A stretch of 64,000 nucleotides of DNA from Plectosphaerella cucumerina (GCA_020746995.1 JAGPXD010000002.1:5332001-5396000); one strand, 5' to 3'. Shown: positions 43,789 to 54,587, numbered from the stretch's first letter. Translations and numbers: made by a program. The notes: generated from the letters alone by a model not told the origin.

Positions 43789-44876
43789 TTCAGGGCGATA
43801 ATGCCAGATGCAAGATGGTCATGATTTTTTCTTGTCCAGTATTTTACTCGAGTAAATTGAAGAGCATTCGAGTCATCAGGTGTGTTGCGAACCTTGGTTC
43901 GTAAAAACAAAAGTAAGATTTGATGAGACGAGCGACGTTTTTCGGGGGCAGCGATTCTCGAAAAAGGGGTTGAGGGGGACGCACAGTTTGTGCACAAAAA
44001 CTCCCATTGCCCTGCCTTTCAGTGCCAGTTGTGGAAAGAGCGACAAGTAGTATGCTAGCCTCGATTGGGGAATGGAGTCGTGCTGTGGTAAAACCCCAGA
44101 TCGCACGCTCCTTGGCTAGTTGCCAGTTGGCCACCTCCCAGTCTCTCACCTCCATCCCTCGGACAGCTCTGGTACGACCTCCGGGCATCCCATCAAGAAG
44201 AACAATCTTGCCAATCATCACCCCGGCCTCCTCCAGCGGGTAATCAGCAAGGTTGCTCACGGCACATGGCGAATCGCCCACACGATTGGGCGGCCGTCAC
44301 CGGAGCCGCCCAATCACGGCTCGACGCCTCGTTCCGGGCGCTTACAGACGACCCCGGCCTGCTGCATCCCGACGCCCTCATTGGCCCCCGCCACCATCAC
44401 CACACCTCGAGTCCTCTCCAGCCAGCCCCCCCCCCCCCCCCCTCTGTTGCAGGCGCGGGCGATGCGGGACGATCACAGTAGGATGCTGCAGACCACACCA
44501 TGGTGAGGGCGTCTCTGAGTGGCCCGGGTCGCCTCTCGGGGGGTAGTGCCATGCCGCCCTCTGCGGCCCTTTAACACGCCCTCCCGCCCCCAGGGTCGCC
44601 GACCTCTGGCTCTCCTTGCACATTCTGTGAAAAGTTGCCAGCAAGAGACGACGACTCGACAACCGCGGGCCGTTTGCGAGACACTCTTTCAAATGTGAAA
44701 GGAGCCTGTCCCTCGGCGACGACCACCTCCGAGCCCGACCACACAAAGAAGCACGCCTGAAAGAAGAGGGACCACCCTATCGCTCGTGCGACCTTGACGA
44801 CGACCGCGGCCTCGGCCATCCTCGACACTTCGTCTACCTTTCATCAATCTTCCCATCCCGGGACACCACGCACATC
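43789..44876. other. Intergenic with a 17-nt poly-C run
   Basis: No gene is seen in 1.09 kb. A run of 17 C lies at 44426-44442, a slippage-prone homopolymer. The stretch 44240-44830 is Pro/Arg-coding in all frames, as expected from C-rich DNA, and probably serves as promoter and leader of the membrane-protein gene. Confidence 0.5.
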
Positions 44877-45823
44877 ATGAACTACCGCATCTTCCGGCGG
44901 CGGTGGCCGTTCAAGAAGACGCGCTACATGTCGCTCCTCATGCTCCTCGAGCTGCTCATCCTCATCCCGTGCCTCATCCTCCACGGCATCGCCCACCCCG
45001 ACACATGGCGCTCGACGCTGTGGGAGGTCGGCTACGTCAACGGCTGGAACTCTGATCCTCGCATGGTCCTCTACGCCGCTGCCAACTACCGCCCCGAGCC
45101 CGTCGTAGCCTTTGTCTGGACGAAAACGTGAGCTTCTCTCTGCTGCCCATCTCAGGCCCTTCATCGCTGACTGACTGACCGCCCAGGCTCACCCTGTTCA
45201 ACGTGGCTGCCACAATCGTAACCCTCTTCACCCTCCTCCTCCGCATGGTCCTCTACATCATGAAGGTCTACTTCCCCCTCATCGCCATCATCTTCCACGT
45301 CGGCACCGTGTCCATCTGGACAGTCTCCGTCTACGGCCAGATGGGACCCGACCACACCGACCCCCGCTACCCTTCCAACATTGCCTGGTACATCACCCGC
45401 TCCTGCGCCGCCGCCGGCGGCCGCTTCCGCGCCGAAAAGGAGTGCCTCATGGCAAAAGCCAGCTTCGCCCTCTCCGTCGTCATGCTCGCCCTCATGCTTA
45501 CCCACCTCGGCCTTGCCGTCTGGGGCATGTGGCCGACGGAGCAGGATAAGCACCCGCGCAAGAAGCGCGGCGGCTTCTGGGGCGACGACAGCGATGACGA
45601 GGATGATGAGGAGGAGGAAGAGGAGGAGCGTAGGAGCTCTGGTGGAAGCAGCCCCGTCGATCCCAAGGGCGTGGTGCGCTCGAGCAAGACGTGGGAGATG
45701 ACCAGCATGTCGGGCGCCAATGGCAAGATGCCGGCCAGCCCGACCGTCATGGTGCAGCCGTATACGCCGCGCACTTTGGCGTTCCATCACCTGGATCGGA
45801 AGCTGCCGCTGCGGCATTCTTGA
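44877..45823 (+). CDS. Four-helix fungal membrane protein (MARVEL-like), unknown function
   Basis: Two exons (44877-45127, 45187-45823) give 295 residues. The basic N-terminus MNYRIFRRRWPFKKTRYM precedes helix 1 (LLMLLELLILIPCLILHGIA). Helices 2 (LFNVAATIVTLFTLLLRMVL) and 3 (YFPLIAIIFHVGTVSIWTVS) follow, then a loop with two Cys, helix 4 (FALSVVMLALMLTHLGLAVW), and a cytosolic tail with an acidic run (DDSDDEDDEEEEEEE) and C-terminal basic patch. Four helices with both ends cytosolic fit a MARVEL-type protein of the cell periphery, but no specific family is recognised. The intron (GTGAGC, CTGAC, GCCCAG) splits a Thr codon. Confidence 0.7.
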
Positions 45824-46010
45824 GTAGAGGGCGGCTGTCTCTCGTTGTAATTTCTTACCTATCATGGGATGAGCAGAACCAGCTCTTCACAGGCGTTTAG
45901 GTCAGGGGGTATTTTACCAGGATCGGCGAATCTCACTTCAAGCTTTATGAAGCAACCCTATGTCTTTCCTATGTATCGTGACATGCTCATACACAATCTT
46001 TCCCCAATGC

Positions 46011-47839
46011 TCACGACTGCAGCGGCTGGCCCATGCCTCCCAGTGTCACCATCTTCGTGACCTGATACTCCGCCACACCATACTTCGAACCCTCCCTGCC
46101 GAACCCGCTCTCTTTGACGCCGCCAAACGGCGAGGCCGGGTCGGATATGAGTCCCGTGTTGACGCCGATCATGCCGACTTCCAGGGCCTCGGCCACGCGG
46201 TAGACGCGCTGCAGGTCGCGCGAGAAGAAGTACCCAGCCAGACCAACTTCGGACGCGTTGGCGAGGCGGACGACCTCGGCTTCGGTGTCGAAGGGGAAGA
46301 GACCAGCGACGGGGCCGAACGTCTCCTCGGACGCCATGGCCATGTCGGCCTTCATGTCTGCAATTACGGTGGGCTCGAAGAAGTTGCCGTCGCCGATGCG
46401 GGCGCCGCCGACAAGAACTCGGGCGCCCTTGGACTCGGCGTCGCGGACGTGCGACTCGGCCTTTTCGACGGCACGGCCGTGGATGAGGGGGCCGTGGGTG
46501 GTGCCGTCAGCGAACTGGGCCAAAGTTAGTACTTGTGTCTGGTGGTTCGATAGCTTTCAAGCGGGACATGAACACTCACGCCATTACCGACGGAGAAGCC
46601 TTTGACCTGATCGGCGAAACGGGTGGCAAACGCATCGTAGATACCACGCTGGACATAGATGCGATTAGCGCAGACGCAGGTCTGGCCAGACGAGCGGAAC
46701 TTGGAGGCGATGGCGCCTGCGACAGCGCTGTCGAGATCGGCGTCGTCAAACACGATAAAGGGAGCGTTGCCGCCGAGCTCGAGCGAGAGCTTCTTGAGGG
46801 TGTCGGAGGACTGGCGCATGAGCAGCTTGCCGACACCCGTGGAGCCGGTGAAGGAGACCTTGCGGATGGTAGGGTGTGTGGTGAGCGTCTCGCCGACCTC
46901 GGGGGTGTTGGAGTGGGATGTGACGACGTTGATAAGGCCAGCGGGGAGGCCAGCGCGGTGGGCGAGTTCGGCGAGGGCGAGGGATGTGAAGGGCGTTTCG
47001 GCGGGGGCCTTGGCTACAACTGCGCAGCCGGCGGCGAGGGCAGGGCCGATTTTACTGTTGAGGGTCAGCGGAGACGAGGGAAGCTGTATGGATGAGAGAG
47101 ACAAACCGGGTCAGCATGGCGGCGGGAAAGTTCCAGGGGGTGATGAGAGCCGCGACGCCGATGGGCTCCTTGACCGTCCAGACACGGTTACCGGGCACCG
47201 AGGCGGGGATGGTGTCACCGTAGAGACGAGGAGCCTCCTCAGAGAACCACTCGAGGAAGTTCGAGGCGTATGAGACTTCACCCCGGGCGTCGGCCAGTGG
47301 CTTGCCGTTCTCCCAGGTGATCAGGGTCGCGAGGTCGTCGGCGTTAGCGATGGCGAGGTCGTACCAGCTGCGGAGGAGCTTAGAGCGCTCGCGGCCAGTG
47401 GTGTTGCGGAAGTCTGCGAGGGCGACAGCGGCGGCGGCGATGGCCTCTTCCGTATCGGCGCGGTCAAACTCGGGGCAGGTGCCGACGAGCTCGCCGGTGG
47501 CGGGGTCTGTTGGTCAGCGCAACTGGTAGGAGGGAGACGATGTCGGGGTGGCGTACCGTGGACCTCGAAGGTCTTGCCGGAGGCGGCCTTGACCCATTTT
47601 CCGTTAACGTAGCAGACGTTTTGCTTGAGGAGGGAGGGGTCCTTGAGCTGCTGGGTGTTAGCGAGGGATGTGTGATGTGGTGGATGAGAGGAGATGACCT
47701 TTGGGGCCATGGTGGAAGCGGCTCGGATAGCGAAGGGCACAAAGCGGCTGCTGGGGATAGAGCGTCTTGCTGATGATGCCGTGCTGGAGAGACGAAGAAG
47801 ACGCTCGGGATTGCCTGGCCGGGGGAGGAGGCGCATCAT
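46011..47839 (-). CDS. UGA2: Succinate-semialdehyde dehydrogenase, mitochondrial
   Basis: Four exons (47839-47557, 47506-47107, 47054-46580, 46514-46011) give 553 residues. The first about 45 residues (MMRLLPRPGNPERLLRLSST) are an Arg-rich presequence, unlike the cytosolic yeast Uga2. The aldehyde dehydrogenase body has the NAD(P) motif FTGSTGVGK, the general base Glu320 in LELGG and the nucleophile Cys354 in SSGQTCVCANR. PFGGVKESGFGREG near the end is typical of SSADH. It oxidises succinic semialdehyde to succinate, the last step of the GABA shunt. The T-C-V-C arrangement keeps the second Cys that in human SSADH forms a redox-switch disulfide with the catalytic one (family knowledge). All introns have canonical ends; the last has branch CTAAC. 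Confidence 0.88.
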
Positions 47840-48637
47840 GATGGCGGCTGGCAGGGTTGTGTCGTAGTAGAGGTGAGGGGTCGGGAGGAGGAGGTTGTGA
47901 ACCTCGGCTGTCGCCTGTAGGTGGCGTCACTGGCGAAGCTGATAGGCAGTTGGTCGGGAGTGTGGCCCTAGTGTCCGAAGTGAGCTCTTGGTAGAGATTC
48001 GATGCAATTGACGACGTTGATGTTTGAGAAGCGTGAAGTACGGGATGAGGTTCGGCCGCGACGATGACGTTGGAGGTCGATCACTCCGCACCGGGAACTT
48101 GTCTTATCAGGTACCGGCAGAGCTGTGGGTACCTCCGGGATGGGACTGGCTGACACCCGGTCGGGGCCATGTTATGGCAATCGAGGGTGTTTGAGGCCTT
48201 CGTTTTGAAAATTGAGCATTCTCAAATTGCTTTTGTGTTATTCAAAATCTATTCGATGCTTTTATACAGCCTTAACTTCGTGTGTAGAAACCCCTTGATC
48301 GAAAGTTGGTCGGGACACAACACCATGACCCCAGAGCTCCGCGCGTACCGAGGTACTTGGCCCATCAGAGCTACCCATGTCCAGGACCACCTTTAAGTTC
48401 TACGACCTCACCGCACCATTCCCATGATCCCTTGGAAAGATGCATCTCGCCAGCAACGATCGAATTGCCCTTAAAGATTGCCTATGAACCTCGACCAAAC
48501 TGTCACAATCCCCTCGGCGCTGGCCGTCGATGCTATTCCCGTGCGAGCACCGGGATCTTCGAGCATCTGTGCCTTCAGCAACTACCTGGCTACCTATCTG
48601 TAGAAGCATTGGAAGACCTCGGATCACCGCCCATACT
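47840..48637. other. Intergenic, about 800 nt
   Basis: This region lies between the SSADH start and the 3' end of the second SDR. A low-GC patch at 48180-48300 contains no gene. I see no repeats or RNA. Confidence 0.5.
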
Positions 48638-48666
48638 TCACCCCTCGACTCCGACCAGCTTGCAGC

Positions 48667-49641
48667 TCAGCGCCCACAGCTTGTCATCCTCCTCCTGTCC
48701 CATGCCCAGCTCACATACCCTTCCCTACCCAATCCCAAGTTCTCCTTCGCCTCCCCCTTCACCTCACAGTCCTCCAGGTAAAGAGGCCCCGTGCCCTCAA
48801 ACGCGCTCGATACAGCCGCCAACACAATAGTGGCAGCACACTGCTCCGTACTCTTGAACGCTCGGTATATCTCCTCGTTCTGCATCATCGCCTTCGTCTG
48901 CTCCTGCGCCGCGACTTGTAACCCAGTCAAAGCCATCCCAGGGTGCACGCTGTACCCATGGACACCCTCGAATCGCCTGTCGATCCCGACTGCCACGAGC
49001 AGGTTCGCAGTCTTGGACTGTCCGTACGCCTTGGTTGGGTCATATCCTCCGCTCAGGTACATGTCGTCGCACTGGATCCCTTGGACCCGATGTGCTGCGG
49101 ACGTGACCGTGATGACCCGAGAGTTGAACTCGGGCGTCGAAGACTGGATGATGGTGTCTTTTAGAAGCATGAACAGCAGGAAATGGGCGTAGTGGTTCAC
49201 TCCGAGATGCATCTCGAAGCCCTCTGTCGTGCGGGCATTTTCGTCAAACTGTAAAATGCCAGCGTTGCAAACCAACAGATGCAACTTGTCGCTCTGCGCC
49301 AGGAAGTCGGCGGCCGCCTCACGGACGCTAACCAGGCTCTCGAGGTCCAACTTCAAGAGCCGGACGTTTGGCGCGTTGGCGAGATCGCCAAGGGCTGCGC
49401 GTGCCTTCTTCAGGTTTCGAGCCGTGCCGAAGACTGTGGCGCCTGTGGCAGCCAGAGCTTTGAGTGTCTCGGCACCAAGGCCGGAAGAAATGCCGGTGAT
49501 GATTGCGACTTTGCCGGCGAGATTTCCTACACAGCCCTCGTCCTGGACGATTTGGAGCGCCGTGGGACGGCCATCGCCTGGGCCGTGGAGACTCTCCAGC
49601 TTATGGGCCTCGGCATAGCGGTTCACCTGGGGGTTCGTCAT
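48667..49641 (-). CDS. Short-chain dehydrogenase (retinol-dehydrogenase/WWOX-like), likely C-terminal frameshift
   Basis: A single exon of 324 residues. It has TGISSGLG at 49-56, NAG at about 126-128, the catalytic Ser in VTSAAH, and Tyr196/Lys200 in AYGQSKTAN. FGTARNLKKA after beta2 suggests NADP(H). This pattern (GGYDPTKAYGQSK, then SVHPGMALTGL) belongs to the long fungal SDRs related to retinol dehydrogenases and WWOX. The C-terminus ends abruptly in WAWDRRRMTSCGR. In the next frame the DNA reads EEDDKLWALSCKLVGVEG and stops at 48638, which resembles the normal family ending. One base appears to be lost near 48695. The core is intact, so the enzyme may still work; a sequencing error is equally possible. 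Upstream in-frame ATG at 49692 is the alternative start. Confidence 0.8.
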   Translation of the reverse strand: MTNPQVNRYAEAHKLESLHGPGDGRPTALQIVQDEGCVGNLAGKVAIITGISSGLGAETLKALAATGATVFGTARNLKKARAALGDLANAPNVRLLKLDLESLVSVREAAADFLAQSDKLHLLVCNAGILQFDENARTTEGFEMHLGVNHYAHFLLFMLLKDTIIQSSTPEFNSRVITVTSAAHRVQGIQCDDMYLSGGYDPTKAYGQSKTANLLVAVGIDRRFEGVHGYSVHPGMALTGLQVAAQEQTKAMMQNEEIYRAFKSTEQCAATIVLAAVSSAFEGTGPLYLEDCEVKGEAKENLGLGREGYVSWAWDRRRMTSCGR

Positions 49642-50712
49642 ATTGCTGGTTGTTGAAGATGTGTTTCTGAAAGTCGATTGAAAGTGTGGCAAGTGAAATG
49701 ATGCCTGGGTGGTGTCTGGTCTGAGTACAACCCAGATGCTGGGTACGAGTCCATACGACTGACGACCAACACCTGGACTTGGAAAGGCTGTACTTATTTC
49801 ATGCCGTTCTGCTTAGCTGGCCCTCGACCCCGGCGACAACGGACTTTCCGAAAGGCGATACATCCGGTCCACAGCACCTCGGTGAAATTGCCCATAACTC
49901 CGCCCCGAGAGAACTCCCCGTCCCCGGGAAACCGAGAGCGAGTTGCTCTTCTTGGTGGCTTGGCGTCAATGGAGGCTGATCTCTCAAAAGAGAGGGAGAT
50001 GAGGGGCCAATATTTGATCAAGAGGCGTGATGGGCTATTTGATGCGGTAATTGTTCCACATATACCCCCTCGTCGAAATGGGTAGCGGCAGCATGTCTCG
50101 GCAAACAGAATAACCCCGAGAAGAAGGGACAGGGAACTTGGCCTTCCAACCAACCTACATTCTGACCTCCTGTACACGCTCAAGCCCGCATGGGATCGGC
50201 AGTTGAAATTGATGCCGACGACCACAGTAGGCGGCGTTGAAATGAAATGTCAATGGCAAAGAGATGCAGTACTCGTACTCGCCAGGTATGGAATTCGTAT
50301 TCGCCAAATGTAGTTAGTTGTGGGACATAACTCCGCCGACTCAGTAGAACTTAACTCGGCCATGAATCGGGCGTTTGCATGAAGTTGGACGGGCCGTCGC
50401 GCTAGAAGGAAGACTTTGGCGGACTTAAGCTTGGGGTATCCGATAGTAGTCTGACAAGACGAGCTGCAAAACAGAAGAGGTGCTCTGTAGAGGAGATGGT
50501 AGGCTGTCTGTAGATTATCATGGCGAGGGGCGCCGAGGCTTCAAAATCGGGGCATGTGCCTTTGTGGGACAGGATGACATCTTGTCGAGCCGGGCAACGT
50601 GTATTTAGACATCTAATTCGCAGTGAAATTCCGTCCAAAACTCCATTCTCACATCTCTCATCCTCATCAAGATCTTCGGTTGTCTACTTACAATCTACAT
50701 CACAATTTTGTT
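49642..50712. other. Divergent intergenic region between SDR and esterase
   Basis: No gene is seen in 1.07 kb. It holds a spaced 12-bp direct repeat at 50273-50306 (separate entry). The 90 codons ahead of the esterase ATG at 50713 are open but look like leader. Confidence 0.5.
50273..50306. promoter_or_regulatory. Direct repeat TCGTAYTCGCCA, 22-bp period
   Basis: TCGTACTCGCCA at 50273-50284 is repeated as TCGTATTCGCCA at 50295-50306. The 22-bp period is about two helical turns, so a tandem-binding protein would meet both on one DNA face. It sits in the divergent promoter between an SDR and an esterase gene. The binding factor is unknown. Confidence 0.35.
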
Positions 50713-51774
50713 ATGCCTTCATCTTCAGTCCAGTCGGACTTCATCGTCCCGGCAGCGCTCTTTGCCCCCGTTGCCATTCCTCCTACCAGTCCTGATCTCG
50801 ACAATGCCATCAAAGCAGCCATGGCCAACACACCCAAGTGGCAGGAGATCGGAATCAGCAAGTACAGAGAAATGTGGGAAAACGGCGAGTTTCCTGTTCA
50901 GCCCGTCCGTCTTAACTGCGCCTCCAACATCTCCATCCCTGCTTGTGAGCCACCACGAGACATCGCTTGTCGGCTTCTGAAGCCACAGAACGGAGCACCG
51001 GCGAAGGGTCTTTTCATGCACATCCATGGCGGTGGCTGGTCCATGGGAGGTCCTGGTGACCAGGACTCGTGGCTACAGGGCATCGCCGACACGGCCGGAC
51101 TGGTCATCGTCAGCGTGGGATACCGTTTGGCCCCTGAACACCCTAGCCCCGCGGGAGGAGAAGATTGCTTTGATGCCGCGGAATGGCTCATCCTCAACGC
51201 GCGGCAGCGTTTCGGTGCCGAACTCACCTTCATTGGCGGCGAGAGCGCCGGAGGACACCTGACCTTGCTCACTGCTCTTCATCTCCTGTCTCACGAGAAG
51301 CCGAAATTCCGAGACTTCAAGCTTACCGGGGGGCTGATTCTGCTCTTCGGAGCCTACGATCTTGGCTATACCCCGTCACAGATCCATCACCGCCAAGCCT
51401 TGAAGAAGGCGGGAGATGACGACGCGGTGAAGGAGCAACAGCTCGTCAAACTCTATCAGCCCAACGTCGTGGGTGACGCATGGAAGAACCCCAAGATCTC
51501 TCCGCTGTATGCGAACTTGGAAGAGTACAGAAACCCGGATGGCATAAGTAGCCGGTTGCCGCCGGCGTTATTCATTGTGGGCACGAAGGACTTTTTGGTC
51601 GATGACACCATCTTCATGTCTGCGAAGTGGCAGATGGCGGGTGCCCAGGCTGTTGTCAAGATTTTCCCTGGGCCGACACACGGGCTTATTTCATTCCCTC
51701 CGGACAAAATGCCGAGTGCCAAGGCAGGCATGGAGAGTTTGTTTGCCTTCATCGAGTCCAGGCTCGCCGCCTAG
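50713..51774 (+). CDS. Alpha/beta-hydrolase, hormone-sensitive-lipase type esterase
   Basis: A single exon of 353 residues. The oxyanion-hole motif HGGGW is at 105-109, the nucleophile elbow GESAG at 176-180 with Ser178, and likely Asp293 (VGTKDFLVDD) and His323 (GPTHGLISF) complete the triad. The HGGGW plus GESAGG set defines the HSL family of carboxylesterases. No signal peptide is visible; the protein starts MPSSSVQSDFIVPAALFAPV and is probably cytosolic. It would hydrolyse a short-chain ester or lactone of unknown identity. In-frame ATG at 50623 would add 30 residues and is considered leader. Neighbours are an SDR and a GH79 gene, fitting detoxification or catabolism of a plant-derived or secondary compound (inference). 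Confidence 0.87.
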   Translation: MPSSSVQSDFIVPAALFAPVAIPPTSPDLDNAIKAAMANTPKWQEIGISKYREMWENGEFPVQPVRLNCASNISIPACEPPRDIACRLLKPQNGAPAKGLFMHIHGGGWSMGGPGDQDSWLQGIADTAGLVIVSVGYRLAPEHPSPAGGEDCFDAAEWLILNARQRFGAELTFIGGESAGGHLTLLTALHLLSHEKPKFRDFKLTGGLILLFGAYDLGYTPSQIHHRQALKKAGDDDAVKEQQLVKLYQPNVVGDAWKNPKISPLYANLEEYRNPDGISSRLPPALFIVGTKDFLVDDTIFMSAKWQMAGAQAVVKIFPGPTHGLISFPPDKMPSAKAGMESLFAFIESRLAA

Positions 51775-52193
51775 GCGCACCCTGTACTCTCTGTAGTAAT
51801 CCGAAACTTGAACAGACGGAGTCGATTCGGTCACTGTGCTACATTATTTGACTTCCTACAGCTGTACACAAGTTCGATGCCACAGTGACGCTCGCCGAAT
51901 CATCAAGGACGTCACGGAACCCCTTTTCAGTTTCTACCCCTGCATCTTCACGAGCATTGCTCCCAATTCTTTCCTGGTCAGCTGACAATGCTCGTGAACA
52001 AGGCTTTAAGCTTCAAGTTTCAAAAGTGGCGTGGGTGATGTTGAAGTTTCGTCTCCTGGGCTTGAAAATCTCTGGCTCCAAACGCACGGGGTAACATCGA
52101 GGACAGTCCTCGAGGATACCAGGTCCTCCTAAAACAGACCGAGATTACACAGTCCGTGAATAACGCGAATGGACCCGCTTGCCATGACTTGAC

Positions 52194-52303
52194 CTGCTGC
52201 GGTGGTTGAACTGCTGCGGTGGTTGAACTGCTGCGGTGGTTGAACTGCTGCGGTGGTTGAACTGCTGCGGTGGTTGAACTGCTGCGTTGGTTGACCTGCT
52301 GCG
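52194..52303. repeat. 17-bp tandem repeat, six copies
   Basis: The unit CTGCTGCGGTGGTTGAA is repeated five times without change from 52194 to 52278. A sixth variant unit (52279-52295) and a partial one (to 52303) follow. The perfect identity implies recent expansion. 17 bp is not a multiple of three and no gene covers it. Confidence 0.92.
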
Positions 52304-52379
52304 TCGCGAGACTTGCAAGTAGGAGGTCTATCGCGCTATTCCCTTGATCAAGCCGCTGCAATACCATCGTAGGAATACA

Positions 52380-52700
52380 CTACCAGCTCCTAACCGTCTT
52401 AGTATGTCTTACAACAGAGACATTAGACCCCTCTAATACCTATGAACACCAAATACCTAGGTATTTAGCCGGTAGTTATACTAATTTTTAAGTTACTTTT
52501 ATAACTTAGGTTTAGCTCCTTTTTAATAGTTTATTAGACTACTATACCTTAAAGTAGGATTATACTAAATTGGACTATATAAGAACAAAAAGCTTTCTAT
52601 AAACTTAATATATATTAGTAACACGGTATGAATAAAACTTCCTTTATCTACCCAGGTCGGGTATATAAGTACCTTGTAAGTATCAACACCTAAGGTAATG
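52380..52700. repeat. AT-rich island, probable RIP-degraded repeat
   Basis: The region is strongly AT-rich with many TA steps (for example TTATACTAATTTTTAAGTTA) and stops in all frames, in sharp contrast to flanking genes. This is the usual look of transposon DNA altered by repeat-induced point mutation in filamentous ascomycetes. No ends or coding remains can be recognised. Confidence 0.5.
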
Positions 52701-52759
52701 ACCTCCCGTTTGACTACATACCATCCTGCTCCTTCATCTCCAGTGACCCATCACGCACA

Positions 52760-54587
52760 ATGTCGTTGGCCTCCCCGTACTGGAATGACCTGGCCCAAAG
52801 GCTGCACCCATTCGGTGTCTGGAAAACCCTAGTTGAGCTCTTTTGGCGCTCCCTGGCCCTGACGGCGACCTTCACTCCACGTCTGTCCGCCGACGACTCC
52901 GTCTTCGCCGTGCGCCTGGCTGGCCCTGATACAGCTCCTCCCGTGTTCGATGCCTTCATGAGCTACACCATCGAGTTTGCATTTTGGCCTGACTTTGCCG
53001 GTATGCCGCCTGGCTTTATCGCTGGATCCTGACTGACACCCCCATGCAACACCTCCCACCCAAATAGCTTCTCGGAGAACCTCCTCGCCAACATCGGTAA
53101 TCTCCAGGGTACACGACCATACCTCCGCATTGGTGGCAACACCCAAGACTACGCTCTGTACGATCCCGATCTCCCAGTGGCCATAGAACGTGCATACGAC
53201 TTCAACCGCTCCAAAGACTACCCGACAACCATTACAATTGGGCCCTCGTTCTTTGATTCGTATGCTGCCCTGGGCGCTACCAAGTACACTCATGGTTTCA
53301 ACCTCGCTCTCGGGGCCACAACCTCTAACGGCCGGGATACTCTTGCTGCCACTGTACCACTGGCGTGCAAGGCCATCGGGGAGAATCTTGACCACTGGGA
53401 GTACGGCAACGAGCCAGACCTCTACTCTGTCTCCGCCCAGGGAGCCGTTCGCCCCCCGACCTGGGATGCCGCCACCTATGTTGACCAGTGGCTCAACTGC
53501 ACCCGCCATATTCGACAGGCCCTCGCCGCCGCCTGCCCCGAGTTGGCTACTGCAGCATGGGTAGCCCCGTCCAATGGCGGCGTGAGCAATCCCCTTCGAG
53601 CCCAGGAACAGTGGGCTGCTGGCCTTGACGACGACGGCAACGTTGGCCTTTTTTCAACTCTTAACTACATTTCGGGCGCAGAGTCCCCCGGAGTCACACT
53701 TCAAGATACCCTCATGAACCATGACGAGACCATACGCTCCGTCAACGCCCATGTTCGCAGTCGCCGCGACCTAGTCGCACAATTTGGCGAAGCCACAACC
53801 CCTCCTCATATCCTTGGCGAGCACAACTCGCTCTATCACCAAGGCAAGCCGGGGCTGTCAAACTCATTCGGAGCTGCACTATGGGGCATCGACTTCAACC
53901 TGTATGCTGCATCGGTTGGAATGAGTAGGGTACATATGCACATGGGGACAGATTACAGGGTATTTCCCCTCCTTTCGCCTCATACTACTACCCCTTGACT
54001 GACCTGGACGTTTTCAGTACGCAAGCTGGCAGCCCATCACAACCGACACCACAGTTGCTGGAACCAAGCCACCTTACTACGGCAACATCGCTGTCGCCAC
54101 ATTTCTAGCACCTGAGCTCCCCTCCGCCCTGGCCTCCCAGTCCACGGGAGACCTGTCAGTATCGGTGGTTCAGGTTCCCATGTCTGGCAAACGGGCTGCG
54201 GCATACGCCGCCTACGTCTCGTCCCGCTTGGCACGCCTCATCGTCATCAACCTCGAGGCCCACAACTCAACGGTTAACGGCAACGGCGAGGTCAACGACC
54301 CCAACGAACCCGAGCGTCCGGAATTCAAGTACGCCTTCCGCCTTCCTGAATCCCAAATACGCACCGGCTGGGCGTCGGTCCAACGTCTCGCGGCCAACGG
54401 CAGTGACGCCATCTCGGGTATCACCTGGGATGGATGGAGCTACAATCGCGAGGTCGACGATGGAAAGCCAGTGAGGCTGCGCAACGTCACCGTGGGGGAG
54501 AAGGTGCTTGTAAACGGGGGTGTGGTCGAGTTGATGGTCGCGGCGAGGGAGGCCGTGATGCTCACATTCCATGGGGGGCCAAGGTGA
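52760..54587 (+). pseudogene. GH79 family glycosidase (beta-glucuronidase-like), splice acceptor apparently lost
   Basis: Exons fitting the family are 52760-53000, 53046-53959 and 54018-54587, giving 574 residues. The acid/base is Glu203 in WEYGNEPDLY and the nucleophile Glu339 in ILGEHNSLYH, both as in GH79. A C-terminal beta-domain follows, with several N-glycosylation sequons (NCTR, NSTV, NGSD, NVTV), as in secreted enzymes that remove glucuronic acid or methyl-glucuronic acid. Protein similarity demands that DFAG be followed by NTSHPNSFSENLL, encoded from 53046. The donor GTATGC (53001) and branch CTGAC are present, but the bases before 53046 are AT, not AG. The next AG (53067-53068) shifts the frame to an early stop. 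The gene is therefore probably not spliced correctly, unless a rare acceptor is used. The N-terminal about 45 residues lack a clear signal peptide. The second intron is normal. Confidence 0.65.

Larger units (their letters stand above)
51775..52759. other. Intergenic with tandem repeat and AT-rich relic
   Basis: The first 400 nt are unremarkable. They are followed by a 17-bp tandem array (52194-52303) and an AT-rich island (52380-52700), both annotated separately. No gene is seen. Confidence 0.6.
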
